Source: Acidobacteriota bacterium | GTDB taxonomy: Bacteria > Acidobacteriota > Terriglobia > Terriglobales > Acidobacteriaceae | NCBI GenBank assembly: GCA_018268895.1 | Contig: JAFDVP010000001.1 | Location: 372,001-436,000 of the forward strand | DNA: 64,000 bases | Direction of reading: 5' to 3' | In this document: one piece after another, positions 1 through 8,879 of the stretch | Layout of the letters: each line of letters opens with the position of its first letter | How positions within the stretch are numbered: the first letter of the stretch is position 1 | Notes under the pieces: generated by a model | The model's database searches: none | The model's input: only the letters and a program-made list of their open reading frames with translations | Told to the model about the DNA's origin: nothing | Position numbers and translations under genes: made by a program

Positions 1-720
1 CATTAGTCGGACGAGATGGAGGCTGCGGCGGATGTACTCCTTGTTTGCCTCTTCAAAGGAGGCGATCTCTGCTTCTTCCTGCGCGAAGGCGCGGATCAGG
101 CGGGCGCCGGAGAAGTTTTCCTGCGCCTTGGCCGAGATGTCGGAGAACATTGCCTGTATACGCTCGAACCGGCGATGGATGCGGTTGCCGAAGTACTGCA
201 CGAGTACCGATGCCGCTGGCATGGGAACAAACGCAAAGAACGTCAGCTTGGGACTGATGCGATACATGAAGGGAAGCGCGGCGCAGGCGAAAACCAGCGT
301 GTTGGCGCTGTACATGATGGCTGGCCCCAGGAGTTGACGGACCGCGTTGAGGTCGTTGGTTGTGCGGGCCATGATGTCGCCGGTGCGGTGCGTGTGGTAG
401 AACTCCGGCGACTGGCGTTCAAGGTTGCTGAACAGGTCGTTGCGAAGGTCGAACTCGATCTCCCGCGAAGCACCGATGATGACCTGGCGGGTGATGTAGA
501 GAAAGACCGCCGAGGATCCAGCGACGAGGAGCACGCGAAGCGCGTGGAAGAGGATCTTCTGTTCGCTGACGCCGTGTCGCATGTCGTCTACGGCGTGGCC
601 GATGACGATGGGCAGCAGCACCTTGATGACGTTGTACAGGATGACGGCCACGCCGCCCCACGCGAGAGATTTCCAGTATCGACGCAGATAGGGATTAAGG
701 GGTTTTAGGCGATCCATCAT
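1..720 (-). CDS. ABC exporter, transmembrane-domain part (partial, runs off window start)
   Basis: The minus strand reads open from an ATG at 720 (second ATG at 717) to the window edge, giving the first 240 residues. These look like the N-terminal membrane domain of a multidrug or lipid ABC exporter (MdlB/MsbA type). Hydrophobic helices lie near residues 17-38 and 60-80, followed by the family's cytoplasmic coupling segments, including FDLRNDLFSNLERQ, FYHTHRTGDIMARTTNDLNAVR and, near the end, RLIRAFAQEE. The ATP-binding domain would lie outside the window. It acts in the inner membrane; the substrate cannot be inferred. The next gene to the right on the same strand (FKBP isomerase) is about 90 bp away, so cotranscription is possible but not shown. 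Confidence 0.85.
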   Translation of the reverse strand, partial: MMDRLKPLNPYLRRYWKSLAWGGVAVILYNVIKVLLPIVIGHAVDDMRHGVSEQKILFHALRVLLVAGSSAVFLYITRQVIIGASREIEFDLRNDLFSNLERQSPEFYHTHRTGDIMARTTNDLNAVRQLLGPAIMYSANTLVFACAALPFMYRISPKLTFFAFVPMPAASVLVQYFGNRIHRRFERIQAMFSDISAKAQENFSGARLIRAFAQEEAEIASFEEANKEYIRRSLHLVRLM

Positions 721-810
721 GTCAATAGTTTAAATCTGCTTGCAGATGAGATACACCAGCCGTGGCAAAGGTGCCGGGTGCCACGGTTGGCGTTCCGATT
801 ATTGGTCAGG

Positions 811-1494
811 CTACTGCGGCTTAGGAGGGGCCTGCGGTTTCGGCGCAGTTTCGGGCTGAGCCGGTGCGGGTGCGGCTTTTGGCTGAGAACCGGCTGGAAG
901 ACCTTCGGAATGCCCGGTCTGTGAGGAGTCCTGAGCAGGTTCAGCCGCAGCGGGAGCCGGCTTCGATTGAGGGGGCGTGTCCGACTGCGCGACGAGTTCG
1001 ATATCGAAGATAAGATCGGCCTTGGCGGGGATCACTGGCGGACGTCCGCTTTCGCCATAGGCAAGCTGATAGGGGATAAAGAGCCTGCGCTTGCCGCCGA
1101 CGTGCATTCCCTCAAAGCCTGTGTCCCATCCGGGAATGACTCTGCGTGCACCGTAGGGGAAGACGATCGGCTCGCCGCCAGGGTGGTCGTGCGAAGAGTC
1201 GAACTTTGTGCCGTCGGTGAGCCAACCTGTGTAGTGAACGGTATAGAACTTGCGGCTCTCGGCCAGCGGGCCGGCGCCTACCTCGGTATCGATATAGCGG
1301 AGCGCGTACAGGTTCTGTGGCGTGCCTGCTACTTTGGGCACATTCGGTGGATTGTCGGCGGGGTTGGCGGCAGGTGCTGCGGTTTTGGTGGCGGTCGTGT
1401 GCCGCGCCGTCGTCCTGCGAGGCACCGTGGAGGTTGTCTGCGCGGCTGCGGTGGCGGCAAGCATGACTGTTGCGAAAAGAAATCGGTGTCTCAT
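811..1494 (-). CDS. Exported FKBP-type peptidyl-prolyl cis-trans isomerase
   Basis: This 227-residue protein starts with a cleavable signal peptide (residues 1-18, ending AAA-Q). A Thr/Ala/Pro-rich linker to about residue 60 leads into one FKBP domain at about 66-170. The domain carries the usual landmarks: VHYTGWLTDGTKFDSS, VIPGWDTGFEGMHVGGKRRLFIP and LAYG. A Pro/Ala/Gln-rich low-complexity tail fills residues 172-227. The likely role is proline isomerisation during folding of periplasmic or outer-membrane proteins. It lies 43 bp downstream of the LptFG gene on the same strand, so the two may be cotranscribed, which would fit an envelope-assembly role. The tail has no recognisable function and may be a flexible spacer. 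Confidence 0.9.
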   Translation of the reverse strand: MRHRFLFATVMLAATAAAQTTSTVPRRTTARHTTATKTAAPAANPADNPPNVPKVAGTPQNLYALRYIDTEVGAGPLAESRKFYTVHYTGWLTDGTKFDSSHDHPGGEPIVFPYGARRVIPGWDTGFEGMHVGGKRRLFIPYQLAYGESGRPPVIPAKADLIFDIELVAQSDTPPQSKPAPAAAEPAQDSSQTGHSEGLPAGSQPKAAPAPAQPETAPKPQAPPKPQ

Positions 1495-1537
1495 CGTGGC
1501 TTATAGTGTACGTCCACGCGCGGTTGGTTGTGTTTGT

Positions 1538-3907
1538 CTACGTGGGGGTGCGAAGCAACAGATAGGTGCCTGCAATGCCAAAGAGCAGGTCAGGCGTCCA
1601 CGCGGCCAGCAGTGCTGGAAGCGTGTTGACGTTCCCCATGGCTTGAAAGAGCCCGTCAACCACCCAGTACGCGATGGCCAGGCCGATGGCTGTCGCAATC
1701 CCCGCAAGCGAGCCTCGTTTGCCCATCGACAGCGCGAAGGGAATCGCGAGCATCGCCATCACAAGAGTTATCAACGGATAGGCGAGTTTGCGATTGAGTT
1801 GCACGCTAAGCCGTTTGGTGTCGAAGCCGGATTGATTGAGGTCGGAGATGTAACGTGAGAGCTCGTTGTAGCTCATCTCCTGCGCTGGGCGGTCTTCTTT
1901 GACGAAGTAGGACGGCTGCTCGTGGATCTCGGGAAATGTCGTAATCATAAACGGCTGGTATGAGGCGATGGTCTCGCCCTGGAAGGTGCGTTGCCAGCCG
2001 TTCTCGAGCACCCACTGGTTCACGCGATCGTTCCAATGGGCCGATGCGGCGAAGATGCGCCTTTGCAGGGTGAAGTTGGTGGGGTCGAACTCGAAGACAG
2101 TCAGGTTGGCGAAGACGTTCTTTGCCGGGTCGAAGAACTGATAGTAGAAGACGCGCGACGGCGAACCGGAGGTTTGTGCCTGCCCTGAGATCCATTTGCG
2201 GTCGGGGCGCAGGAAGGTCTGCGCGGGCTTGTTCTTGATGATGGAGCGTAACGCCTCCTGGCGGCGATTGGCGGCGGGCAGATAGAAATCGTCGAAGGCA
2301 AATAGCCCTGCTGCGATCAATATAGTGGTGATAAGCACTGGCGTAACAATGCGATAAAGACTGGTGCCTGTAGCCTTCATCGCTGTCAGCTCGGACGACC
2401 GGCTGAGTGCGCCGAAGGTGACCAGCACGGCGACAAGACAGCAGAGCGGAGTGACGTTGTAGATGATGTACGGAATCAGGTTGATGAGGTAGTCGCCCAC
2501 GGTGACCAGCGGGGTGCGGTTGCGAATGATGTCGCCGATCAACTCGAAGAAGGTAAAGATGATGAACAGCATTGAGAACGACACGAGCACCAATGCAAAG
2601 TTCGTCACGTACTCGCGCATCACGTAGTCATCAAGCAGCAGTGGAAACTGCAATCGGAAGGTGCTGCGGAAACGACGCAGGATGGTGGCAATATCGAGGT
2701 TGCTGTTCGCGGCGATCTTTTGGTTATGGGTGAAGCGGGTGAGGAGCTTGTTGAGCCGGACGCCGATGGAAGAGATGAGGCCGAGGGCGATCCCTCCGCG
2801 GGACATCTGGTAGAGCAGGACGGTACCGGCTGCCGCAAAGAGAAGGTTGGCGCCCCAGACTCCGAGGACGGGGGAGAGCTTTCCGTTTCTTGCAAATGCG
2901 ATGCCGATCTGTGAGAGGAAGTAGTAGATGAAAACGAGAACGATGGTGAGAACGAAGCCTGTGGATTTTCCCCCGCGCTTGGAGGAGATGCCGAGCGGGA
3001 CGCCAATGAGCATGAGGACGAGGCAGGCGAAAGGATAGGAGAAGCGCCGGTTGAACTCGATGCGGTAGAGGCGCGCAGGCTGGCCCGGGATGTCGCTTGA
3101 AGGTGAGTTGCCGCGGCGCCAGAGTTCGGAGAGTGGAAGGGCCAGGAGTGGAGTATCAGAGCGGCCTAGACGAGGCTCTTCCTGAAAGCCAGTTTGAATC
3201 GGAAGATCGGTTGAGGTGAAGGTAGAGATGTTGTACTGATTTGGATCGTTGGGTGAGGTCTGGTGCTGACCGCCGTTGAGTAAGTGAAGGCGTATCGTCT
3301 GCGAATTGTCGTTGACGACGACAGCCTGGTCGGCCGTGGTGATGTTCGGGCTGGCTGGTTGGCTAAGATCGGCGAGGAAGACGTGGTGCCACAGCGCAGC
3401 GCCTGCAGCAGGGCGAACGTCCTGAATGTAGAGGACGTAGTTGCGGAAGTCCTCATAGAAGACTCGGGGTTGGACTTCAAATGAAGCCTGACTGCTAATG
3501 AGCGACTGCCGCAGCGCAAGAGTAGCAGCGGCGGAGCGTGGTGCAAGGTAGAGGGAGTTGAAGAGTCCGACCAGGACTCCGGCTCCAGCAACGATGGAGA
3601 TGATACGAACGAAGTCGAACGCACCCATGCCGGAGGCGCGCATGGCGGTGATTTCAGAGTCGGCGGCAAGGCGGGAGAGGCCGAGCAGAATTCCGACGAG
3701 TACGGCCATCGGGATGGTGATGATGAGGAAGCTGGGAAGAAGATAGGCGAAGATGCGAAGCACGTCCGTGACGGAAGCCGAGCCGCGGACGACCAGCGTG
3801 ACGATATCGCCCAGATCGCGCATGAAGAGCACAAAGGTGAAGAGGACTCCGCCGAGCAGGGCGTGGGAGGTGACTTCGCGGAGGATGTAGCGGGTGATGA
3901 TGCGCAT
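1538..3907 (-). CDS. lptFG: LptF-LptG fusion, LPS export permease (789 aa)
   Basis: One uninterrupted reading frame holds two complete YjgP/YjgQ-family permease units. Unit 1 spans about residues 1-375: helices at 15-40 and 52-80, the cytoplasmic motif SEITAMRASGM at 84-94, a periplasmic beta-jellyroll-like part, and C-terminal helices at about 300-375. A basic linker of about 30 residues follows. Unit 2 spans about 405-789 with the same plan and the matching motif SSELTAMKATGTS near residue 504. In Proteobacteria LptF and LptG are separate inner-membrane proteins that pair with the LptB ATPase to extract LPS toward LptC/LptA. Here both halves of that heterodimer are one chain. No LptB, LptC or LptA is encoded in the window. 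The gene lies 72 bp downstream of the ADOP permease gene. Confidence 0.92.
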   Translation of the reverse strand: MRIITRYILREVTSHALLGGVLFTFVLFMRDLGDIVTLVVRGSASVTDVLRIFAYLLPSFLIITIPMAVLVGILLGLSRLAADSEITAMRASGMGAFDFVRIISIVAGAGVLVGLFNSLYLAPRSAAATLALRQSLISSQASFEVQPRVFYEDFRNYVLYIQDVRPAAGAALWHHVFLADLSQPASPNITTADQAVVVNDNSQTIRLHLLNGGQHQTSPNDPNQYNISTFTSTDLPIQTGFQEEPRLGRSDTPLLALPLSELWRRGNSPSSDIPGQPARLYRIEFNRRFSYPFACLVLMLIGVPLGISSKRGGKSTGFVLTIVLVFIYYFLSQIGIAFARNGKLSPVLGVWGANLLFAAAGTVLLYQMSRGGIALGLISSIGVRLNKLLTRFTHNQKIAANSNLDIATILRRFRSTFRLQFPLLLDDYVMREYVTNFALVLVSFSMLFIIFTFFELIGDIIRNRTPLVTVGDYLINLIPYIIYNVTPLCCLVAVLVTFGALSRSSELTAMKATGTSLYRIVTPVLITTILIAAGLFAFDDFYLPAANRRQEALRSIIKNKPAQTFLRPDRKWISGQAQTSGSPSRVFYYQFFDPAKNVFANLTVFEFDPTNFTLQRRIFAASAHWNDRVNQWVLENGWQRTFQGETIASYQPFMITTFPEIHEQPSYFVKEDRPAQEMSYNELSRYISDLNQSGFDTKRLSVQLNRKLAYPLITLVMAMLAIPFALSMGKRGSLAGIATAIGLAIAYWVVDGLFQAMGNVNTLPALLAAWTPDLLFGIAGTYLLLRTPT

Positions 3908-3979
3908 GAGGGTGGTTCGTGCTCTACGTTGAGTGTAAAGCAGTTGGCGGCGACATGCGCTCCTGCGGCGGATTCGCCG

Positions 3980-6631
3980 CTATTCAGCCCGAAGCGCCTC
4001 AACGGGGTTGATGGAGGCCGCGCGCCGGGCGGGAATGAAGCTGGCAAGAAGTGCTGCGACTCCGAGAACGATGGCGACAAAAGCAAGAGTGGAGATGTCC
4101 CAGATGTGGATGTGGAAGAGAAGTCCCCGGATGAGTGTTGAAGCGAGCATGGCGCAGACGATACCCGCAGCGATGCCAAGCGCAGTCAGGGTACTGGCCT
4201 CACGCAGAATGAGCCGGTAAACCGTGGCCCGTTGCGCGCCCAGTGCCATACGCACGCCTATCTCGCGGGTGCGCTGGGAGACGGAGTAGGCGATCACCCC
4301 ATAGAGGCCAATGACGCCGAGAAGCAGAGCGAGAGCGGCGAAGCCCCCGACAAGCCAAGCCGCGGACCGGTGAAGATAAGCAGCCTGCGTACTGCTGATG
4401 CGCTGCTCCATGGTTTGGGGATCGCGGGTCCCCACGCTGGGGTCGACTTCGTGGATTGCAGCGACGAGTGCAGGTAGAAGGGCCTTGTCGTCGCCAGAGG
4501 CGCGAACGATGAGGCCGTAGCGACTGTCCGGGTCCTGGTTGTATGCCTTGTATTCAGCGGGCCAGACATCCTCGTCGAGAGAGCTTTCGCGGATATTGTC
4601 GACGACGCCGATGATCTCGCTGATGGAATCGGGGCTAAGGTCGCCGTTGCCGTACTTCTTTCCAATCGGGTCTTCGCCGGGGAAGTATTTGTCCGCGAAC
4701 GCCTGGTTGATGACGGCGACACGGGGCCGCGTGCCGTCTTCCTGCTCAGTAAAAATGCGGCCGCGCAGAAGCTGCGCCTGAATGGTCTTGAAGTATTGTG
4801 AGCTAACCTCGCGTTCGTTGACCTCATTATGTTCGCCGTGGAATGGATGGCCGACAACGCGAATCCAGTTTGTATTGCCGTTGCCGCTGACAGGCAGAAC
4901 GCTGGTTATGGCGACGGAGGTTACACCAGGCAGCGACGAGACGCGATCGATGATCTTATGAGTCACAACTACGATCTCTTCGTTCTTCTGGTAGATGTTT
5001 CCGGGGATTGAGATGTAGAGCGTTGCGAGGTTCGAGGGTTCAAAGGCGAGATCGACATGCAGCAGGCGATAGAAGCTCTTACCCAGTAGACCTGCTCCCA
5101 CAAGAAGCACGACTGCGACCGTAAGCTCGAGCACAACGAGATTCGCCCCCAGACGCCGCCAGAGTGTGCCGGCAGAGCCGCGGTCGCCATCGTTGAGAGA
5201 TTCGCGGATCGCTGCGGTGGGTAGGCGAAGCACAGGAGTCAGCGAAAAGACGGCGGTAGCCAGCATGGCAATAATTGCCGTAAATGCCATGACATGTGAA
5301 TTGAAGCCGAGTTGTCCCAGATAAGGCATGCTGGCCAGCATGTCCTTTGAGATGAGGCCGAACAACAGGCGTATGGCGATGTAGCCTGCGGCAAGCCCGG
5401 CTAAACTTCCTGCTGCGGCAAGAACGACACCCTCAGTAATGAATTGGCGGATGAGGCGGGCCGGTGAAGCGCCCAGTGCTCCGCGCACAGCGAACTCGCG
5501 CCGTCGACTCTCGGAGCGAACAAGCAGAAGGCTGGCGATATTCGAGCAGGCGATGACGAGCAGAAGACAGGCACCGGCGAGAAGCACAAGCAGGATGGGC
5601 CGAATCTGCCGGACGATGAGTTCCGAAAGCGGGCCGACATGCGCTCCCTGGTCACGGTTCGAGCCGGGGTACTGTATCTCGAGTTGCTTTGCGATTGCGG
5701 ACATCTCCGTCTGCGCGGCTTCGAAGCTTATTCCGTCTTTGAGGCGTCCGATTGCAAAGAGATTGTGGCAACTGCGGCGCTTTTCGCAGTTGGACATCTC
5801 GTGGAGAGTCATCCAGAACTCGACGCCTCCGAAAGGAGCGAACTGAAACTCCTCAGGCAGTACCCCGATGATCGTCGTTGGCATTCCGTTGAAGATGGCG
5901 GTCTGCCCGATGACATTGCTGCGTCCCCCAAAGCGCCTCTGCCATGTTGCGTAGGGAATGATTGAGGTCGCAGGAGCGTTCGGCTGATCTTCCCCGGAGT
6001 AGAAGTCGCGGCCCAGCATCGGTCTGACGCCCAGAGTGCGGAAGAATCCGTCGCTCACCCGCGCGGCAGCAACCGGCTCAACGCCCGAGGGCGTTGTGAG
6101 CAGATAGCCGCCGCCGGTGTAGGCGTCAAGCGAAGAGAAGACCTTGTTCATGCGCTGCCAGTCGCGAAAGTCCATGTAGGAGAGGTTCGAGCGGTGGCGG
6201 AAGGCTGTGCCGCGCTCTGTGACGTCGGCCAGGCGGGTTGAGTCGGCATAAGGCAGTGGCTTAAGAAGCGCAGCATCAACAAACCCAAAGATTGCGACGC
6301 TGGCACCGATGCCGAGCGACAGCATCAACACAGCAGTGATCGTAAAGCCGGGGCTGCGGCGAAGTTGACGCAGAGCATAGTGGAGATCCTGCAGCAACGC
6401 TTCGAGGAAGGGAACCGTGCGGCCTTCGCGATGAGTTTGCTTGGTATGTTCCATGCCGCCGAGCTTGAGATGAGCTTCGCGGCGTGCCTGCCCTGGGGAC
6501 ATCCCTGCGCGCAGGTTGTCCTCGATGTGCATTTGAATGTGGCTGGCCAGCTCGTCGGAGAAGTCCTGCTCCTGCCGCTGTCGGGGAACGACGCCGGTGA
6601 CTCTGAGAAACCATGCGCGAATGCGTTTCAT
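3980..6631 (-). CDS. ADOP-family ABC permease (acidobacterial duplicated orphan permease, MacB/FtsX type)
   Basis: The product has 883 residues. A cytoplasmic prefix comes first (about 1-80), with the family's helical segment near 28-59 (LASHIQMHIEDNLRAGMSPG). Next are a helix at about 97-120, a MacB-type periplasmic core (about 125-335), an FtsX domain with three helices (about 360-480), a second periplasmic core, and a second FtsX domain (about 760-880). The last domain includes ISYSVSQRTREIGVRMALGA-like residues (IAYSVSQRTREIGVRMALGA). This duplicated layout without a fused ATPase is the ADOP family, expanded in Acidobacteria; the ATPase partner is not adjacent. The start ATG (6631-6629) overlaps the PadR stop in an ATGA arrangement, so the two genes are translationally coupled. 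The transported substrate is unknown. Confidence 0.92.
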   Translation of the reverse strand: MKRIRAWFLRVTGVVPRQRQEQDFSDELASHIQMHIEDNLRAGMSPGQARREAHLKLGGMEHTKQTHREGRTVPFLEALLQDLHYALRQLRRSPGFTITAVLMLSLGIGASVAIFGFVDAALLKPLPYADSTRLADVTERGTAFRHRSNLSYMDFRDWQRMNKVFSSLDAYTGGGYLLTTPSGVEPVAAARVSDGFFRTLGVRPMLGRDFYSGEDQPNAPATSIIPYATWQRRFGGRSNVIGQTAIFNGMPTTIIGVLPEEFQFAPFGGVEFWMTLHEMSNCEKRRSCHNLFAIGRLKDGISFEAAQTEMSAIAKQLEIQYPGSNRDQGAHVGPLSELIVRQIRPILLVLLAGACLLLVIACSNIASLLLVRSESRRREFAVRGALGASPARLIRQFITEGVVLAAAGSLAGLAAGYIAIRLLFGLISKDMLASMPYLGQLGFNSHVMAFTAIIAMLATAVFSLTPVLRLPTAAIRESLNDGDRGSAGTLWRRLGANLVVLELTVAVVLLVGAGLLGKSFYRLLHVDLAFEPSNLATLYISIPGNIYQKNEEIVVVTHKIIDRVSSLPGVTSVAITSVLPVSGNGNTNWIRVVGHPFHGEHNEVNEREVSSQYFKTIQAQLLRGRIFTEQEDGTRPRVAVINQAFADKYFPGEDPIGKKYGNGDLSPDSISEIIGVVDNIRESSLDEDVWPAEYKAYNQDPDSRYGLIVRASGDDKALLPALVAAIHEVDPSVGTRDPQTMEQRISSTQAAYLHRSAAWLVGGFAALALLLGVIGLYGVIAYSVSQRTREIGVRMALGAQRATVYRLILREASTLTALGIAAGIVCAMLASTLIRGLLFHIHIWDISTLAFVAIVLGVAALLASFIPARRAASINPVEALRAE

Positions 6632-6972
6632 GACGGCTCCTCCGTGGTTGAGAGAAAGCGCGCGACGATGGCTGTGGTCTGCTCCCAGCTACGCGTCTCC
6701 TGATGAAGCTGACGGCGGCCCGCGCGGGTGAGCGAGTAGAACTTCGCCTTCCGGTTGTTGTCGGAGACACCCCACTCCGATGCAATGGAGCCTTCCTGCT
6801 CGAGGCGGAGGAGGGCGGGGTAGAGCGTTCCATAGTTGAGCGAAAGCAGGTCGCCGCTGGTCTGCTCGATGCGCCGCGCGATGCCGTAGCCGTGAAGCGG
6901 GCCCAAGGTCTCAAGGGTCTTGAGGACCATCAGCGCCAGGGTTCCTTGCCAGACATCGGTTTTATCGCCCAT
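6628..6972 (-). CDS. PadR-family transcriptional regulator (acidobacterial ADOP-linked type)
   Basis: The 114-residue protein is a compact PadR winged helix: MGDKTDVWQGTLALMVLKTL opens helix 1, LHGYGIARRI is the recognition region, and the wing is YPALLRLEQEGSIASEWG. The C-terminus is a short helical dimerisation tail. The ATG at 6972 was chosen because it begins the PadR domain and has AGGAG about 6 bases upstream (6980-6984); an upstream extension in the same frame is not PadR-like. The gene is coupled to the ADOP permease gene by an ATGA overlap. This pairing is a recognised pattern in Acidobacteria. The Shine-Dalgarno sequence overlaps a symmetric operator, suggesting autoregulation; the ligand is unknown. 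Confidence 0.92.
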   Translation of the reverse strand: MGDKTDVWQGTLALMVLKTLETLGPLHGYGIARRIEQTSGDLLSLNYGTLYPALLRLEQEGSIASEWGVSDNNRKAKFYSLTRAGRRQLHQETRSWEQTTAIVARFLSTTEEPS

Positions 6973-6980
6973 GCGAGGTC

Positions 6981-7035
6981 TCCTATTGGTTGGCAATAGA
7001 AGCCTGACATGACTTCCTATGGGATTGCAATAGGA
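6981..7035 (-). promoter_or_regulatory. Tandem dyads upstream of padR, probable PadR operator
   Basis: Two inverted repeats lie in the gap between padR and the response regulator gene. Dyad 1 is CTATTG-N5-CAATAG (6983-6999); dyad 2 is TCCTAT-N9-ATAGGA (7015-7035). The outermost arms also form a perfect 8-base pair, TCCTATTG (6981-6988) with CAATAGGA (7028-7035). Centres are 34 bp apart, about three helical turns. Dyad 1 overlaps the padR ribosome-binding site. The symmetry is visible in the sequence; binding by PadR is inferred from position. Confidence 0.65.
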
Positions 7036-7060
7036 GATTGATCTTTTGTGACGAATAGCG

Positions 7061-7795
7061 TCAGGGATTGGCGATAAAGCGGTAGCCAATTCCCCGCACG
7101 GTAACGAGGTGCTGAGGATTCGCAGGATCGTCTTCGATATAACGGCGCAGGCGGACGATGAAGTTGTCGATGGCGCGCGTGTCGGTGTCCTCGTGCACCC
7201 GCCAGACCTGCTCAAGAATCTCCTTACGCGAGACAATCTGGCCTTCGCGTTCGGTGAGGTAGCGGAGCAGGTCGGCTTCCATCACAGTCAGGTTGGTCGT
7301 GCGGTTTGGGGCAATCAACTCCAGTGCGTCGAAACGGATGGTGCGATGGTTGAATGCGTACTCGTCGGCGAGCACGGGCTGTCCCGGGGCGCTGGTCTGG
7401 GCCGTTGTGCGGTGCCAGGCCGTGCGCCGCAGCAACGATTTCACGCGCATCAGCAGGATGCCAAGGTCGAACGGCTTCGGCAGATAGTCGTCGGCGCCGG
7501 CATCAAGCCCTTCCAGAATGTCCTCCGGACGGGACCGCGCTGTCAGCATCAGCACCGGCGTATAACGCTTGGCCTCGCGCAGGGCGCGCACAATGGTAAA
7601 GCCATCCGCTCCAGGAAGCATACAATCCAGCACGATGGCATCGATTGCATCGGTGGTGTGGAGCAGATATTCAAGCGCTGCATCTCCATCCGCTTCAAGA
7701 TGGGTACGATATCCCTCGGCCTGGAGATTGAAGATCAACCCCTGTGCCAGATGCTCTTCGTCCTCGACAACTGCGATCAAAGCGGAGTCGTTCAT
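7061..7795 (-). CDS. OmpR/PhoB-family response regulator
   Basis: The 244-residue protein has a receiver domain (about 5-120) with acidic residues E11/D12, phospho-acceptor D57 (in IVLDCMLPGADG), T86 and K107 (YLPKPFD). A C-terminal winged-helix DNA-binding domain (about 145-242) contains EADLLRYL and the recognition region IDNFIVRLRRYIEDD. It ends with VRGIGYRF, typical of the family. Its ATG (7795-7793) overlaps the stop of the upstream histidine kinase gene, so the two are coupled and form a two-component system. Nothing in the sequence shows the regulated genes; the ADOP/PadR operon next to it on the same strand is a possible target. It could belong to a PhoB-, KdpE- or ColR-like subgroup, which I cannot separate by eye. 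Confidence 0.93.
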   Translation of the reverse strand: MNDSALIAVVEDEEHLAQGLIFNLQAEGYRTHLEADGDAALEYLLHTTDAIDAIVLDCMLPGADGFTIVRALREAKRYTPVLMLTARSRPEDILEGLDAGADDYLPKPFDLGILLMRVKSLLRRTAWHRTTAQTSAPGQPVLADEYAFNHRTIRFDALELIAPNRTTNLTVMEADLLRYLTEREGQIVSRKEILEQVWRVHEDTDTRAIDNFIVRLRRYIEDDPANPQHLVTVRGIGYRFIANP

Positions 7796-8736
7796 GCGTT
7801 TTCCGTGGCCGCCTCTATTACCGGCGCATCGTTCGACGGGGCAAGAGGAAGTGTGAGAGTGATGGTAGTGCCCTGGTTCAAACCTGGGCTTGTCGCGATA
7901 GCATCGCCGCCATGCTGCCGCAGGATGTTCCTGACCAGAAACAGCCCCAGGCCAGTGCCCTTGATGCGCTGCATGGTGCGTCCGGGAACGCGATAAAAGC
8001 GGCGAAAGATGCGCTTGTGCTGGTCTGGCGGCAGGCCTATCCCGGTGTCGGTGATCTCGAGCGTGGCCCAGGTGTAATGCGTAATCAGCAGCGAGCAGCG
8101 GACGTGGACGCCATCGGGAGAGTATTTGACAGCGTTATCGAGCACATTCAGGATCGCAGCGCGCAGGTCCTCGGCGATCCCCATCACGCGCAGCCGCACG
8201 CCTCCCGGTACGGGAGCCAGCACGATGGCATCCTGCTCCAGATGATGACGTTGCAGGGTGATCGTCACGCACTCGGCGACAAGCGCGCCAAGATCGATCA
8301 CCGTGCGGTTCTGCTGACGATGCTTCTGGCCCAGTTGACCGGCTTTAAGTACCTGCTCCACGGTTGTTAGCAGGCGGTCGGAGTCGGCCAGCATGCTGCT
8401 ATAAAACTGCTGCCGCTGCATCTCATCCATGGGACGGCGCTGCAGCGTCTCGAGGTAGAGCCGGATGCTGGCAATGGGAGTTTTCAGCTCATGGGTGACG
8501 GCGTTCAGAAAGGAGTCCTGGCGCTCGTTGCGGCGGACCTCGCGAACCAGAAAGATTGTATTGAGGACGACACCGGCGACGAGGATCGCAAAAAAGATGA
8601 TGCCCAGAATGAGAAGCGCGAGATGGCCCTCATTGTGCATGATCCATGTGATGTTGAGGAAGACGGTGACACCGGTGAGCAATACGCCAAGCGTTGTAAA
8701 GACTGCAATCGTTCCTCGGCGTCGGGTAATGTTCAT
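7792..8736 (-). CDS. Sensor histidine kinase
   Basis: The product has 314 residues. Two membrane helices lie close together (about 10-31 and 39-64), leaving only a very short extracytoplasmic loop. There is no clear HAMP domain. The phospho-acceptor region is at about 70-135 with H82 in FLNAVTHELKTPIASIRL. The HATPase domain (about 165-300) shows the N box NVLDNAVKYS, the G1 box DTGIGLPP and the G2 box GTGLGLFLVR. With almost no periplasmic segment, it probably senses a signal within the membrane or a partner protein (inference). On the minus strand it precedes and overlaps the response regulator by 4 bp. A TATACT hexamer about 40 bp upstream is a possible -10, but no good -35 is seen. Confidence 0.92.
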   Translation of the reverse strand: MNITRRRGTIAVFTTLGVLLTGVTVFLNITWIMHNEGHLALLILGIIFFAILVAGVVLNTIFLVREVRRNERQDSFLNAVTHELKTPIASIRLYLETLQRRPMDEMQRQQFYSSMLADSDRLLTTVEQVLKAGQLGQKHRQQNRTVIDLGALVAECVTITLQRHHLEQDAIVLAPVPGGVRLRVMGIAEDLRAAILNVLDNAVKYSPDGVHVRCSLLITHYTWATLEITDTGIGLPPDQHKRIFRRFYRVPGRTMQRIKGTGLGLFLVRNILRQHGGDAIATSPGLNQGTTITLTLPLAPSNDAPVIEAATENA

Positions 8737-8803
8737 GAGGGGGCGAACGCTCTTCCGTTATTGAAAAGTATATCGGGCGTTCTTGTTTTGTTTTCTTGAC
8801 GGT

Positions 8804-8838
8804 AAAAAGTACTCCGGATCGCTTATTGCGATCCGGAG
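8804..8838 (-). terminator. Rho-independent terminator of the DUF3011 gene
   Basis: A perfect 11-bp stem (CTCCGGATCGC / GCGATCCGGAG) with a 5-base loop spans 8812-8838. On the minus strand it is followed by a run of five T (8804-8808). It lies about 40 bp past the stop of the DUF3011 protein gene. Confidence 0.85.
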
Positions 8839-8879
8839 CAGCGTGAAATGTCATTTAAGAGGTGTTCGATTCTCTTATT

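Noticed and set aside
3965..3980. GCGGCG-GATT-CGCCGC hairpin at the ADOP stop as a terminator
   Set aside because: No T-run follows on the minus strand, and the next gene starts 57 bp away, so read-through is likely.
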